55,994 nt of DNA from RGIG9608 sp045612365 (GCA_045612365.1 JAZKYY010000003.1:1-55994); one strand, 5' to 3'; positions 1 to 6,896 are shown, counted from the first letter of the stretch. Notes: generated by a model from the sequence alone, not told the origin. Made by a program: numbers and translations.

Positions 1-1
1 T

Positions 2-601
2 GGCGATAGCAAATACGGTACTGCTTTGGCAGATAAGGTTGATTTGTTCGGTTGGAGTACAAGTGCTGCAAATTTCGGTGTAAGTACTTCTCAAGGTTAC
101 AAAGATTACTTAGGTACTTTTGTTGATTGGGGTACCAATCAAATTGGTAGTGATGTTCCTAATACATGGCGAACCTTGACAAAGGATGAATGGTATTATC
201 TTCGCTATGAACGTCCTAACTATGATGAATTAATCGGTGTTGCTCAGGTGAATGGTGTCAATGGTTTGGTGTTCTTGCCCGATGGTTGGACAAGTCCAGA
301 AGGTATTACTTTCAAGTCAGGTTTCCATAGTAACTATGGTGTTGATTATTACGCTGCTTATCAAACTTTCACAGCCGACCAATGGCAACAAATGGAAGTA
401 GCAGGTGCAGTCTTTTTGCCTGCTGCGGGCTACCGCTACGGCTCCGATGTGCTCTACGTGCAGGACGGCGGCAACTATTGGTCTGCCACTGAGTACAATA
501 GCTACGACGCGGGCTACCGCTACTTCAGCTCGGACGAAGCGTACGTGAACGGCATCGGCCGCTACGGCGGACGATCCGTGCGTCTTGTCAAGGATTTATA
601 A
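2..601 (+). CDS. DGR target (variable) protein, C-type lectin fold, 5' partial
   Basis: The frame is open from base 2 to the stop at 599-601, so the gene starts before the window; a TTG at 26 is in frame but sits inside a conserved domain. The 199 visible residues look like a FISUMP/formylglycine-generating-enzyme-like C-type lectin fold: LFGW, FVDWG, TWRTLTKDEW, GLVFLPDGW and the terminal block FLPAAGYRYGSDV...NYWSATE...SVRLVK. This last block is the variable repeat of the retroelement and is rich in Tyr, Gly and Asp at the variable positions. The known role of such proteins is ligand binding with a diversified surface, often as surface-displayed adhesins. Export signals would be upstream and cannot be seen. 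A chromosomal paralogue with the same domain order is at 41077-41895. Confidence 0.88.
   Translation, partial: GDSKYGTALADKVDLFGWSTSAANFGVSTSQGYKDYLGTFVDWGTNQIGSDVPNTWRTLTKDEWYYLRYERPNYDELIGVAQVNGVNGLVFLPDGWTSPEGITFKSGFHSNYGVDYYAAYQTFTADQWQQMEVAGAVFLPAAGYRYGSDVLYVQDGGNYWSATEYNSYDAGYRYFSSDEAYVNGIGRYGGRSVRLVKDL
412..598 (+). repeat. DGR variable repeat (VR)
   Basis: This 187-base segment aligns without gaps to 993-1179 (constant offset 581). I count 28 mismatches. Twenty-six are at adenines of the template, mostly the first or second base of AAC codons, giving Tyr, Gly, Asp, Leu, Ser or Ile instead of Asn. The other two are T1100 to G519 and C1174 to G593. Eighteen of the 20 AAC codons of the template differ here. 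Adenine-only mutagenesis is the signature of DGR retrohoming. The stop codon follows one base after the repeat. Confidence 0.96.
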
Positions 602-639
602 ATTTCGCAAAAATGCTGTAAAGCATTTCAGCGAAATTT
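600..639 (+). other. Hairpin immediately downstream of VR
   Basis: Bases 600-608 pair with 631-639 (9 bp) and 611-617 pair with 622-628 (7 bp), separated by a small 2x2 internal loop and capped by the tetraloop GTAA. The hairpin begins inside the stop codon of the target gene, two bases after the VR ends. No such hairpin follows the TR. In the Bordetella phage DGR a DNA hairpin/cruciform just after VR helps target recognition; equivalence here is inferred from position and shape. Confidence 0.7.
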
Positions 640-830
640 GAAGGCATCTAGAAAATTCTCGATTTTGTCCGGGGCTATGGCCCTGGCAAAATCGAGCAAA
701 AAATTTTAGAAAAAAGAGGGAAAAAAGAAAATAAAAAATTGCTCCCCTAAGTTAGGGGAGGAGTTTAGAGAGGGAAATAGAAATAAAAAAAAGAAAATAA
801 GATTGGTGAGTGAGTGTCGTCTTCCGGAGT
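640..830. other. VR-TR spacer with two further dyads, no gene
   Basis: No coding frame of note is present. Bases 658-667 pair with 687-696 (10 bp), continuing inward through 669-675 and 680-686 with one bulge and one G-T pair, and a TATG loop. A second dyad pairs 742-749 with 753-760. Neither is followed by a clean T-run on the plus strand, so terminator function is uncertain. The rest is A-rich sequence. No avd-like accessory gene is present here. Confidence 0.6.
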
Positions 831-959
831 ATGAGCAATTATCTCTTCAGAGAGAGTTGCTCATAGTGTGAAAATTAGTAAATCCAGCAGTTCGCCCTTT
901 CGTGGGGTATTTACAGAGAGGATCCGTTCCTCGAAGTCTATTGCAGGATGCGTCCTGCA
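831..959 (+). other. Hairpin cluster leading into the DGR template RNA
   Basis: Three local hairpins precede the template repeat: 831-838 with 857-864 (8 bp, inner stem 842-845/850-853), 918-922 with 928-932, and 942-948 with 953-959 (7 bp, loop TGCG). They lie 34 to 160 bases before the TR. DGR template RNAs are known to need structured flanks for cDNA synthesis, so these may belong to the template transcript. A role as transcript start, processing site or RT-binding structure is not shown by the sequence. Confidence 0.5.
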
Positions 960-992
960 CTATTCAAGCCAAGAACTGCTCAAAAAAATAAG

Positions 993-1179
993 CTTTTTGC
1001 CTGCTGCGGGCAACCGCAACGGCTCCGATGTGAACAACGTGCAGAACAACGGCAACTATTGGTCTGCCACTGAGAACAATAGCAACAACGCGAACTACCT
1101 CAACTTCAACTCGGACGAAGCGAACATGAACAACAACAACCGCAACAACGGACAATCCGTGCGTCTTGTCAAGCATTTA
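993..1179 (+). repeat. DGR template repeat (TR)
   Basis: This is the invariant template for the VR at 412-598. It carries 20 AAC codons and one AAT in the same reading phase as the VR; AAC is the codon that gives the widest residue choice without stops when its adenines vary. The TR is in frame with the reverse transcriptase and overlaps its probable N-terminus. Its last bases differ from the VR at C1174 (G593 in VR), which could mark the TR and VR versions of the initiation-of-mutagenic-homing site. Confidence 0.95.
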
Positions 1180-2379
1180 CCCTACGACGATACACTCCTC
1201 ACCGACCTTTTTCGGGCTTACTACGATGCCCGTCGCAACAAACGCAATACGCGCTCGCAATTGCGCTTTGAACTAAACCTTGAAACCAATCTCATTCACC
1301 TTTACCACGCTTTGCGTGAGCGCAAATATCGCCCTTCGCCCTCCATCTGCTTTGTGATAGAAGACTCTGTGAAGCGCGAAGTGTTTGCCAGCGAGTTTCG
1401 CGATAGGGTGGTGCACCATCTGTATTGGAACTATGTGGCGGACTTGTTCGACCGCCTATTTATCTACGATAGTTATTCTTGCCGTAAAGGCAAAGGCACG
1501 CTCAAAGGCATTGAGCGTTTGGAGCATCATATCCGCTCTGCAACAGACAATTACACTCGCGAGGCGTGGGTGTTGCAGTTGGATATTCAGGGGTACTTCA
1601 TGCATATCCGCCGTAGCGTATTGTATGAAATGGTGATAGAGACGTTACGCAAATATGGTTATTCAGATCCATTGTTGTTGTATCTAACAGATGTTATTAT
1701 TAACAAAGACCCTCTGCAAAATTGCAGATATTGTGGTAAACCATCAGATTGGGAAGGACTGCCCGATAGCAAGTGCTTGAGCAAACAGCCCACAGGGGTG
1801 GGGTTGCCCATTGGCGACTTAACTAGCCAGTTGTTTAGCAATATCTTTTTGAATAGGTTGGATAGGTTTGTGCAGTATGAATTGGGCTTTCGGCATTACG
1901 GCAGGTATGTGGATGACTTTTGGTTGCTGGATACCAACAAAGCGCGTTTGCGCGAAGCAGTGGGGCGGATAGCCCTTTTTTTATCGGGCATGGGTATGAC
2001 TTTGCACCCAAATAAAATCCGCCTGCACCCATGTACAGAGCGAGTATCGTTCTTGGGAGCAGTATGTGCACCCTATTGCAGACATGCCAGCAAACGCACA
2101 ACGCAGAAGTTCCGCAAGAAATTGCGGGCGTGGGAAAAGGACATGGAAAAGATACACACCATTACCGATAAGCGCGAGAAGAAGCGTATCTTGGATGACT
2201 GCCGTGCTTGTGTAAATTCGTATTTGGGATATCTGGGGCATTTCAATGCAGATGGGTTGGTGTGTGGGGTGTTGTGCACTTCGCCATTGTTGCATTTTTT
2301 TGACATTTTGTCTTCCTACAAGGTCCGTTTGGGAAAGGTATGTGCTTTTTTTGTAAGTGTTTTTCACTCTTTTTTCTAA
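1126..2379 (+). CDS. DGR reverse transcriptase
   Basis: Error-prone reverse transcriptase that copies the TR RNA into adenine-mutated cDNA for the VR. From ATG 1126 it has 417 residues, a usual length. Diagnostic motifs, numbered from that start, are FRDRVVHH and FIYDSYSCRKGKGT near the N-terminus, the DGR-type motif IGDLTSQ at 229-235 in place of the group II intron QG form, and the catalytic YVDD at 261-264. An insert before IGDLTSQ has three cysteines (CRYC...C). The start is unusual: the ATG lies inside the TR, and the frame stays open upstream to GTG 868, which would give 503 residues with the whole TR translated. The next starts downstream (TTG 1261) would cut the conserved ARRNK region, so the enzyme must start within or before the TR. 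Confidence 0.93.
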   Translation: MNNNNRNNGQSVRLVKHLPYDDTLLTDLFRAYYDARRNKRNTRSQLRFELNLETNLIHLYHALRERKYRPSPSICFVIEDSVKREVFASEFRDRVVHHLYWNYVADLFDRLFIYDSYSCRKGKGTLKGIERLEHHIRSATDNYTREAWVLQLDIQGYFMHIRRSVLYEMVIETLRKYGYSDPLLLYLTDVIINKDPLQNCRYCGKPSDWEGLPDSKCLSKQPTGVGLPIGDLTSQLFSNIFLNRLDRFVQYELGFRHYGRYVDDFWLLDTNKARLREAVGRIALFLSGMGMTLHPNKIRLHPCTERVSFLGAVCAPYCRHASKRTTQKFRKKLRAWEKDMEKIHTITDKREKKRILDDCRACVNSYLGYLGHFNADGLVCGVLCTSPLLHFFDILSSYKVRLGKVCAFFVSVFHSFF

Positions 2380-2384
2380 CTTTG
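2377..2384 (+). promoter_or_regulatory. Promoter -7 box for usp gene
   Basis: TAACTTTG matches the Bacteroidota TAnnTTTG -7 element. It overlaps the stop codon of the reverse transcriptase and lies 29 bases before the ATG at 2413. A clear -33 element is not obvious. Confidence 0.55.
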
Positions 2385-2412
2385 TGGTTGATTTTTTTTG
2401 ATAGAAACAAAA

Positions 2413-3501
2413 ATGGTAAAACTTGTAACAATTGCTATTCACACTTTGGAGAGAGCCAAACTGCTGAAATCGGTTTTGGAGGCAGAGGGGATAAAGGTGA
2501 CGTTGTATAATTTGGATTTGTTCAAACCTATTTTTTCGGCAGGAGTGCGTGTGCGCATTGCCGAAAAAGATTTACCTCGTGCTTTACAAATTATCGAGAG
2601 TTCTGAAAATAGTGCTATTTTGGAGAGAAACCGAAGCAAAATTCTTGTCCCTGTAGATCTTTCTATTGAGTCGGAAAAAATAGTTGAAGCAAGTTTTCGT
2701 TTTGCTCAACACATCGACGCAGATATTGTTTTTCTCTATTCTTACTTTATGCCCGAACATTCTTTCTTTCCAAATAGAACAGAGTCGGCTTACGTGAGGG
2801 ATTTAGAGCAAAAACAGCAATCTATTATCCTTGAAGAATCGGCAAATTTTAAGCAATTTATCAGTGTTATAGAGCAAAAAATTGAGGAAGGGATTTTACC
2901 TAAAATAAAGTACATGTATGTGATGGAGGAAGGAGTTCCCGAAGACGTAATTGTTGATTGGGCAAAAAACAATAATCCGCAAATCATCATTATGGGAACG
3001 GGAGCTAAAAATAATCAAGGAATAGAGTTGCTTGGTAGTGTCACTGCGGAAGTGATGGAGCGTAGTCCAGTGCCTGTTTTGGGTATTCCTTCAAATATAG
3101 ATATGCAAGGAATAGAAAATCTTAAAAATGTGATGTTTGCTACAAATATTGATGACAGAATGCTAACATCGCTTGATAAAATAATGACCTTGTTCAAAAA
3201 GCAGTCGTATAATCTGTTTTTAGCTCATTTTGAACAAAAACAAGATGCTTGGAACGAGATAAAGTTGGCCGGATTACGCGATTATTTGGTGAAAACTTTC
3301 CCAATGGTTAATGCGGAATATTCTCTCATAAAAGGAAATGACTTGTTGCAGTCGTTTGAGGATTTTATTCGTGAGAAAAAGATTAATCTAGTGGTAATAA
3401 ACACGCATCGTCGTAACATTTTTATGCGACTATTTAATCCAAGTATGGCTCGCAAAATGCTTTTCCATTCGGACACTCCTATTTTGGTTGTGAGAGTATA
3501 A
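2413..3501 (+). CDS. DUF2007 / tandem universal stress protein fusion
   Basis: A 362-residue cytoplasmic protein. Residues 1-65 look like DUF2007, the putative signal-transducing ferredoxin-like module (VTIAIHTLERAKLLKSVLEAEG). Two universal stress (Usp) domains follow: the first starts at ILVPVDLSIESE and carries the nucleotide-loop-like IIIMGTGA...GSVTAEVMERSPVPVLGIP; the second starts at VMFATNIDD and ends PILVVRV with a less perfect loop. A longer TTG start at 2398 is possible, but ATG 2413 fits the upstream -7 box better. The gene converges on recG with only 16 bases between stops. The role is likely stress sensing through ATP or AMP binding; the ligand is not known. Confidence 0.85.
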   Translation: MVKLVTIAIHTLERAKLLKSVLEAEGIKVTLYNLDLFKPIFSAGVRVRIAEKDLPRALQIIESSENSAILERNRSKILVPVDLSIESEKIVEASFRFAQHIDADIVFLYSYFMPEHSFFPNRTESAYVRDLEQKQQSIILEESANFKQFISVIEQKIEEGILPKIKYMYVMEEGVPEDVIVDWAKNNNPQIIIMGTGAKNNQGIELLGSVTAEVMERSPVPVLGIPSNIDMQGIENLKNVMFATNIDDRMLTSLDKIMTLFKKQSYNLFLAHFEQKQDAWNEIKLAGLRDYLVKTFPMVNAEYSLIKGNDLLQSFEDFIREKKINLVVINTHRRNIFMRLFNPSMARKMLFHSDTPILVVRV

Positions 3502-3517
3502 AAAAGTGAAAATTATT

Positions 3518-5608
3518 TTAACTTATCATGCTCCAATTGATATTGCTACGTTGAAGTTTTTGTAGGTTCTTTTTGAGAACAATATGTTCTTGCAGCTCCA
3601 AAAAGGGATCTTTTTCAATTAACTCAAGAGCAATGTCACGTGCCAGCTGAAGCAGTTTCCCATCTTTGGCGAGATTCGCTATTTTTAAGTCAAAAGGCAA
3701 TCCGCTTTGTTGTGTTCCTTCTATATCTCCAGGACCTCTGAATTGCAAATCGGCTTCGGCAATTTCAAATCCATCAGTTGTTTGAGTCATTGTTGAAAGT
3801 CTCTTTTGTGTATCGCTTGTTATTTTGTAGCTCGACATCAAGATACAATAAGACTGATTGGCTCCACGTCCAACACGACCTCTTAGCTGATGCAGTTGAG
3901 AAAGACCGAATCTTTCGGCACTTTCAATTACCATTACCGATGCATTAGGAACATTTACACCGACTTCTATTACAGTGGTAGCCACTAAAATTTGTGTTGC
4001 TCCTGACGAGAATTTTTGCATTTCAACATCTTTTTCTGCAGGTTTCATTCGTCCATGAACCATGCTGACTTTGTATTGAGGAAAGTGTTCTTTAGTGTAT
4101 TCGTATCCGTCTTCAAGGTTTTTTAAGTCCAACTTTTCCGATTCTTGAATCAAAGGATAAACAATATAAATTTGTCGACCTTCTTCAAGCTGTTTTTTTA
4201 GAAAATTATTAATAGAATCGCGCCTATTGTCAAATAGATGTAACGTTTGCACGGGTTTGCGTCCAGGAGGTAACTCATCAATTACCGAAACATCCAAATC
4301 TCCATAAATGGTCATGGCCAGAGTTCTTGGAATGGGAGTTGCTGTCATCACCAACACGTGTGGTGGTTGAAGATTTTTTGACCAAAGTTTTGCACGTTGA
4401 GCTACACCAAAACGATGTTGCTCGTCGATAATAACCAATCCAAGATTGGAAAAAACAACAGAATCTTCAATCAGTGCGTGTGTGCCAATTAAGATTTTTA
4501 GTTCGCCATTTTTTAGGTTGCTGAGAATTCTGTTTCTGTCCGATTTTTTTGTTGAACCTGTGAGCAATTCGGTTTCAATGTTCATCGGTTTTAGCAATTC
4601 GGATATGGTTGAAAAATGTTGTGTTGCCAAGATTTCTGTTGGAGCCATAAGGCATACTTGAAATCCGTTGTCTAAAGCGATAAGTGATGACATTAGCGCA
4701 ACCATTGTTTTTCCGCTACCAACGTCTCCTTGCAACAAGCGATTCATTTGTTTTCCAGTTTTCATATCGGAGCGAATTTCGCGTAAAACACGTTTTTGTG
4801 CGTTGGTAAGTTCAAACGGTAGGTGATTTTGATAAAAAGAATTAAAGTTCTCCCCAACGGTACCAAAAACGTATCCTTTGAACTTTTGTTCTCGATATTT
4901 GGTTTGTCGGACAATGCTCAGCTGGGTGTAAAATAGTTCTTCAAATTTAAGACGATATTGAGCTTTTTGAAGTAAATCGTTATTTTGTGGCAAATGAATG
5001 TTGAAAAGTGCCTCTTTTCTGCTCATCAAATGATACTTTTCAACTAATTCTTTAGGCAAAGTTTCATCTATGGTATTGATACTTTTTAGCGCTGTAAAAA
5101 TAATGTTTCTGATGGCGTTAGAGTTCAGAAAATTATTCTTCATTTTCTCTGTTGTATTGTAAAACGCTTGCAGATAGCTTGTTTTTTGAATGTTGACTTC
5201 GGTAATGGGATCTACTTCCGGATGAGGAATATTGTAGCGACTGCCGTATCGAGTAGGTTTTCCAAAAACGATATAGGGGACATTTATTTTCAAACGATTT
5301 TCGACGTATTTAATACCTTGAAACCATACTAAATCGATAAATCGGTTGCCATCGGTAAAATGAGCTATCAGTCTGCGACTTCTGCCTTCTCCCATTTTTT
5401 CAAAAGAAGCAATTCTTCCTTTAAGTTGGATGTAGGGCAGTGAGTCATCAATTTCGTGGATGTAGTAAAATCTACTCCTATCGATGTATCGATAGGGAAA
5501 ATACGTCAGCAAATCGGCAACGGTAGAAACTGCAATCTCTTTTTGTAAAACTTCAGCGCGTTTTGGACCTATGCCTTGTATGTATGTGATATTTGTACTT
5601 AAATCCAC
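3518..5608 (-). CDS. recG: ATP-dependent DNA helicase RecG
   Basis: Branch-migrating helicase that remodels stalled forks and Holliday junctions. The 696 residues match the family length. The N-terminal wedge/OB domain (about 10-160) begins with a helix-hairpin-helix-like IQGIGPKRAEVL. Helicase motif I GDVGSGKT is at 294-301 and the DEQH box at 395-398, followed by ATPIPRTLAM, VHGRMKP and the QLHQLRGRVGRG motif VI. The TRG-like C-terminus (FRGPGDIEGTQQSG) is intact. The gene stands alone on the minus strand and converges with the usp gene. Confidence 0.97.
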   Translation of the reverse strand: MDLSTNITYIQGIGPKRAEVLQKEIAVSTVADLLTYFPYRYIDRSRFYYIHEIDDSLPYIQLKGRIASFEKMGEGRSRRLIAHFTDGNRFIDLVWFQGIKYVENRLKINVPYIVFGKPTRYGSRYNIPHPEVDPITEVNIQKTSYLQAFYNTTEKMKNNFLNSNAIRNIIFTALKSINTIDETLPKELVEKYHLMSRKEALFNIHLPQNNDLLQKAQYRLKFEELFYTQLSIVRQTKYREQKFKGYVFGTVGENFNSFYQNHLPFELTNAQKRVLREIRSDMKTGKQMNRLLQGDVGSGKTMVALMSSLIALDNGFQVCLMAPTEILATQHFSTISELLKPMNIETELLTGSTKKSDRNRILSNLKNGELKILIGTHALIEDSVVFSNLGLVIIDEQHRFGVAQRAKLWSKNLQPPHVLVMTATPIPRTLAMTIYGDLDVSVIDELPPGRKPVQTLHLFDNRRDSINNFLKKQLEEGRQIYIVYPLIQESEKLDLKNLEDGYEYTKEHFPQYKVSMVHGRMKPAEKDVEMQKFSSGATQILVATTVIEVGVNVPNASVMVIESAERFGLSQLHQLRGRVGRGANQSYCILMSSYKITSDTQKRLSTMTQTTDGFEIAEADLQFRGPGDIEGTQQSGLPFDLKIANLAKDGKLLQLARDIALELIEKDPFLELQEHIVLKKNLQKLQRSNINWSMIS

Positions 5609-5629
5609 AAATTTTCAAGATTATAAACA

Positions 5630-5637
5630 CAAAAGTA
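5630..5637 (-). promoter_or_regulatory. Promoter -7 box for recG
   Basis: On the minus strand this reads TACTTTTG (TAnnTTTG), 21 bases before the recG ATG. Confidence 0.5.
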
Positions 5638-5724
5638 AACAAAAGTTTGAGATTTATTTGTTTGTATGTAAAAGTTAAATGATGAAGAAAATTTTGTTTG
5701 TAAAGTAGTAACTTACTTTTTTCG

Positions 5725-5732
5725 TATCTTTG
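5725..5732 (+). promoter_or_regulatory. Promoter -7 box for structured RNA
   Basis: TATCTTTG, an exact TAnnTTTG match, lies about 120 bases before the first stem of the structured RNA and 330 bases before the next start codon, so any transcript has a long untranslated part. A TTTG at 5697-5700 is a possible -33 element with loose spacing. Confidence 0.5.
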
Positions 5733-5851
5733 TACTTGATATTTTAGACAACAGATTTTTTTAAATAATTTTTAGAGCAATAATGAAATTTATTAGATAA
5801 AAAATAACCAAATACAAATCAAAGCATTAACTATTATTTCACGTTCAAAAT

Positions 5852-6014
5852 AAGCCTCGGAAACTTGATTTTGAAAATAATATATTTGGGTTAAGTCTTA
5901 AGTGTAAAATCTCACTCCATTTTGTTAATGCTCACACTGCATAGGTGTGAGTGTTTCTGTGAGTGAGTGAGGTTTTGCTCCGAGGCTTTCCTCGAATGTG
6001 AATAGAAAGACTTA
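5852..6014 (+). ncRNA. Structured RNA, candidate pseudoknot / leader or small RNA
   Basis: Pairings read directly from the sequence are: A, 5852-5861 with 5979-5988 (10 bp, exact); B, 5892-5899 with 6007-6014 (8 bp); C, 5906-5917 with 5965-5976 (12 bp, one G-T); D, 5931-5937 with 5945-5951 (7 bp). C and D nest inside A, while B crosses A, so A plus B would form a pseudoknot. A competing hairpin E (5981-5985 with 5990-5994, loop CTTT) uses bases of A, so A and E exclude each other. The region sits between a -7 box and a terminator and has no credible coding frame. It could be a stand-alone small RNA (a 6S-like RNA is one testable idea) or a switchable leader for the gene at 6063. I do not recognise the family. 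Confidence 0.6.
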
Positions 6015-6034
6015 CACCTTTTTATTTGTCAAAT

Positions 6035-6062
6035 GATAGTAATGCATTTACTATCTTTTTTT
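6035..6062 (+). terminator. Intrinsic terminator abutting the next start codon
   Basis: Bases 6035-6042 pair with 6048-6055 (8 bp, 5-base loop), followed by seven T (6056-6062). The ATG of the helix-turn-helix gene begins at the very next base, so transcripts from the upstream promoter reach this gene only by read-through. Confidence 0.72.
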
Positions 6063-6296
6063 ATGTCAAAAAAAACAAATATTCACATCGGACATCTTAT
6101 TGAGAAGGAAGTTCGTCAGCAAGGACGAAGTATTCCTTGGATTGCTGAGCATCTTAATTGTGAGCGAACTAATGTCTATAGTATATTCCATAGAGAAAGT
6201 ATAGATACAGCTTTGTTGTTGCAAATATCTGTGATTTTACAACATAATTTTTTCTCATATTATTCTTCGGAGTACAATCTTATTTTGTCAAAATAA
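6063..6296 (+). CDS. Small helix-turn-helix (XRE-like) regulator
   Basis: A 77-residue protein of a small Bacteroidota family. It opens IHIGHLIEKEVRQQGRSIPW, followed by an HTH-like segment IAEHLNCERTNVYSIFHRES and then IDTALLLQISVILQHNFF. This resembles an XRE/Cro-type DNA-binding domain with nothing else attached. I chose ATG 6063 over the in-frame ATG 6033 because the family begins near MSKK and 6033 lies in the terminator stem. It may be a DNA-binding regulator; targets are unknown. Its start directly after a terminator suggests control by attenuation, or a weak promoter not seen here. Confidence 0.75.
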   Translation: MSKKTNIHIGHLIEKEVRQQGRSIPWIAEHLNCERTNVYSIFHRESIDTALLLQISVILQHNFFSYYSSEYNLILSK

Positions 6297-6355
6297 TTCA
6301 ACAATCTGTTGATTTATAAAAACTTATATTGAGATTTTATTGATTATAAAGTCTA

Positions 6356-6363
6356 TAATTTTG
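6356..6363 (+). promoter_or_regulatory. Promoter -7 box for envelope cluster
   Basis: TAATTTTG (TAnnTTTG) lies 35 bases before the first gene of the five-gene cluster. The 5' leader would be A-rich, as usual for strong starts in this phylum. Confidence 0.5.
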
Positions 6364-6398
6364 TCGAATTGTTAAAAAAATTAAAACTAAAATAAAAA

Positions 6399-6896
6399 AT
6401 GAGAAAAAGTTTAATGATTGTGGTGTTGCTACTTTCTACAGCAACAATTTGTTTTTCGCAAAGTAAAAAGAAAGCAAATAAGGATACGGAACACTTCCGT
6501 TATGAAATTGAGTGCGCTGGAAATGGTACTCAAGGTACGTATTTAGTGAAAGTTTGGAGTTATTCAAAGAAAGCACAAGTAGCTGCAGAGCAGTGTAAGA
6601 AAAATGCAGTTCATGGTGTTATTTTTAAGGGATACACTAGCCAAAATGGTTGTGTTCAGCAGCGTGCTATGGCTTCAAATCCTGGTGTCGAAATGGAACA
6701 TCAAGAGTTTTTTGATTTGTTCTTTAGCGATAATGGCGAATACTTGAAATACGTGGCTATAACAGCAGGAACACAAGAAATTATAAAAGTAGGAAAAGAA
6801 TATAAAGTTGGCGTTGTTGTTTCTGTCTCGAAAGATGCTTTGCGTAAAGCACTAGAAAAAGCTGGTGTAATACGTTCGCTTAGTACAGGTTTTTAA
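6399..6896 (+). CDS. Exported protein of unknown function, cluster gene 1
   Basis: 165 residues with a clear signal peptide (MRKSLMIVVLLLSTATICFSQ). The mature part has the pattern YEIECAGNGTQGTYLVKVW, then VHGVIFKGY, then EFFDLFFSDNGEYLKYV. The next gene's product shows the same order (KCIGTELDGSYTLRSW, YDVLFTG, YFNAFFADGGEYKKF), so the two are tandem paralogues. I do not recognise a named family. It is probably periplasmic or surface-exposed and heads a co-directional set of five exported proteins with gaps of 1 to 24 bases. Confidence 0.8.
   Translation: MRKSLMIVVLLLSTATICFSQSKKKANKDTEHFRYEIECAGNGTQGTYLVKVWSYSKKAQVAAEQCKKNAVHGVIFKGYTSQNGCVQQRAMASNPGVEMEHQEFFDLFFSDNGEYLKYVAITAGTQEIIKVGKEYKVGVVVSVSKDALRKALEKAGVIRSLSTGF

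Noticed and set aside
868..1125. GTG 868 as the main start of the reverse transcriptase
   Set aside because: It adds 86 residues unlike any RT domain, 44 of them encoded by the TR; kept only as an alternative because the frame is open.
964..1176. 70-residue minus-strand frame opposite the TR
   Set aside because: It is a by-product of the repeated AAC codons (GTT read backwards gives Val runs); low complexity and no start context.
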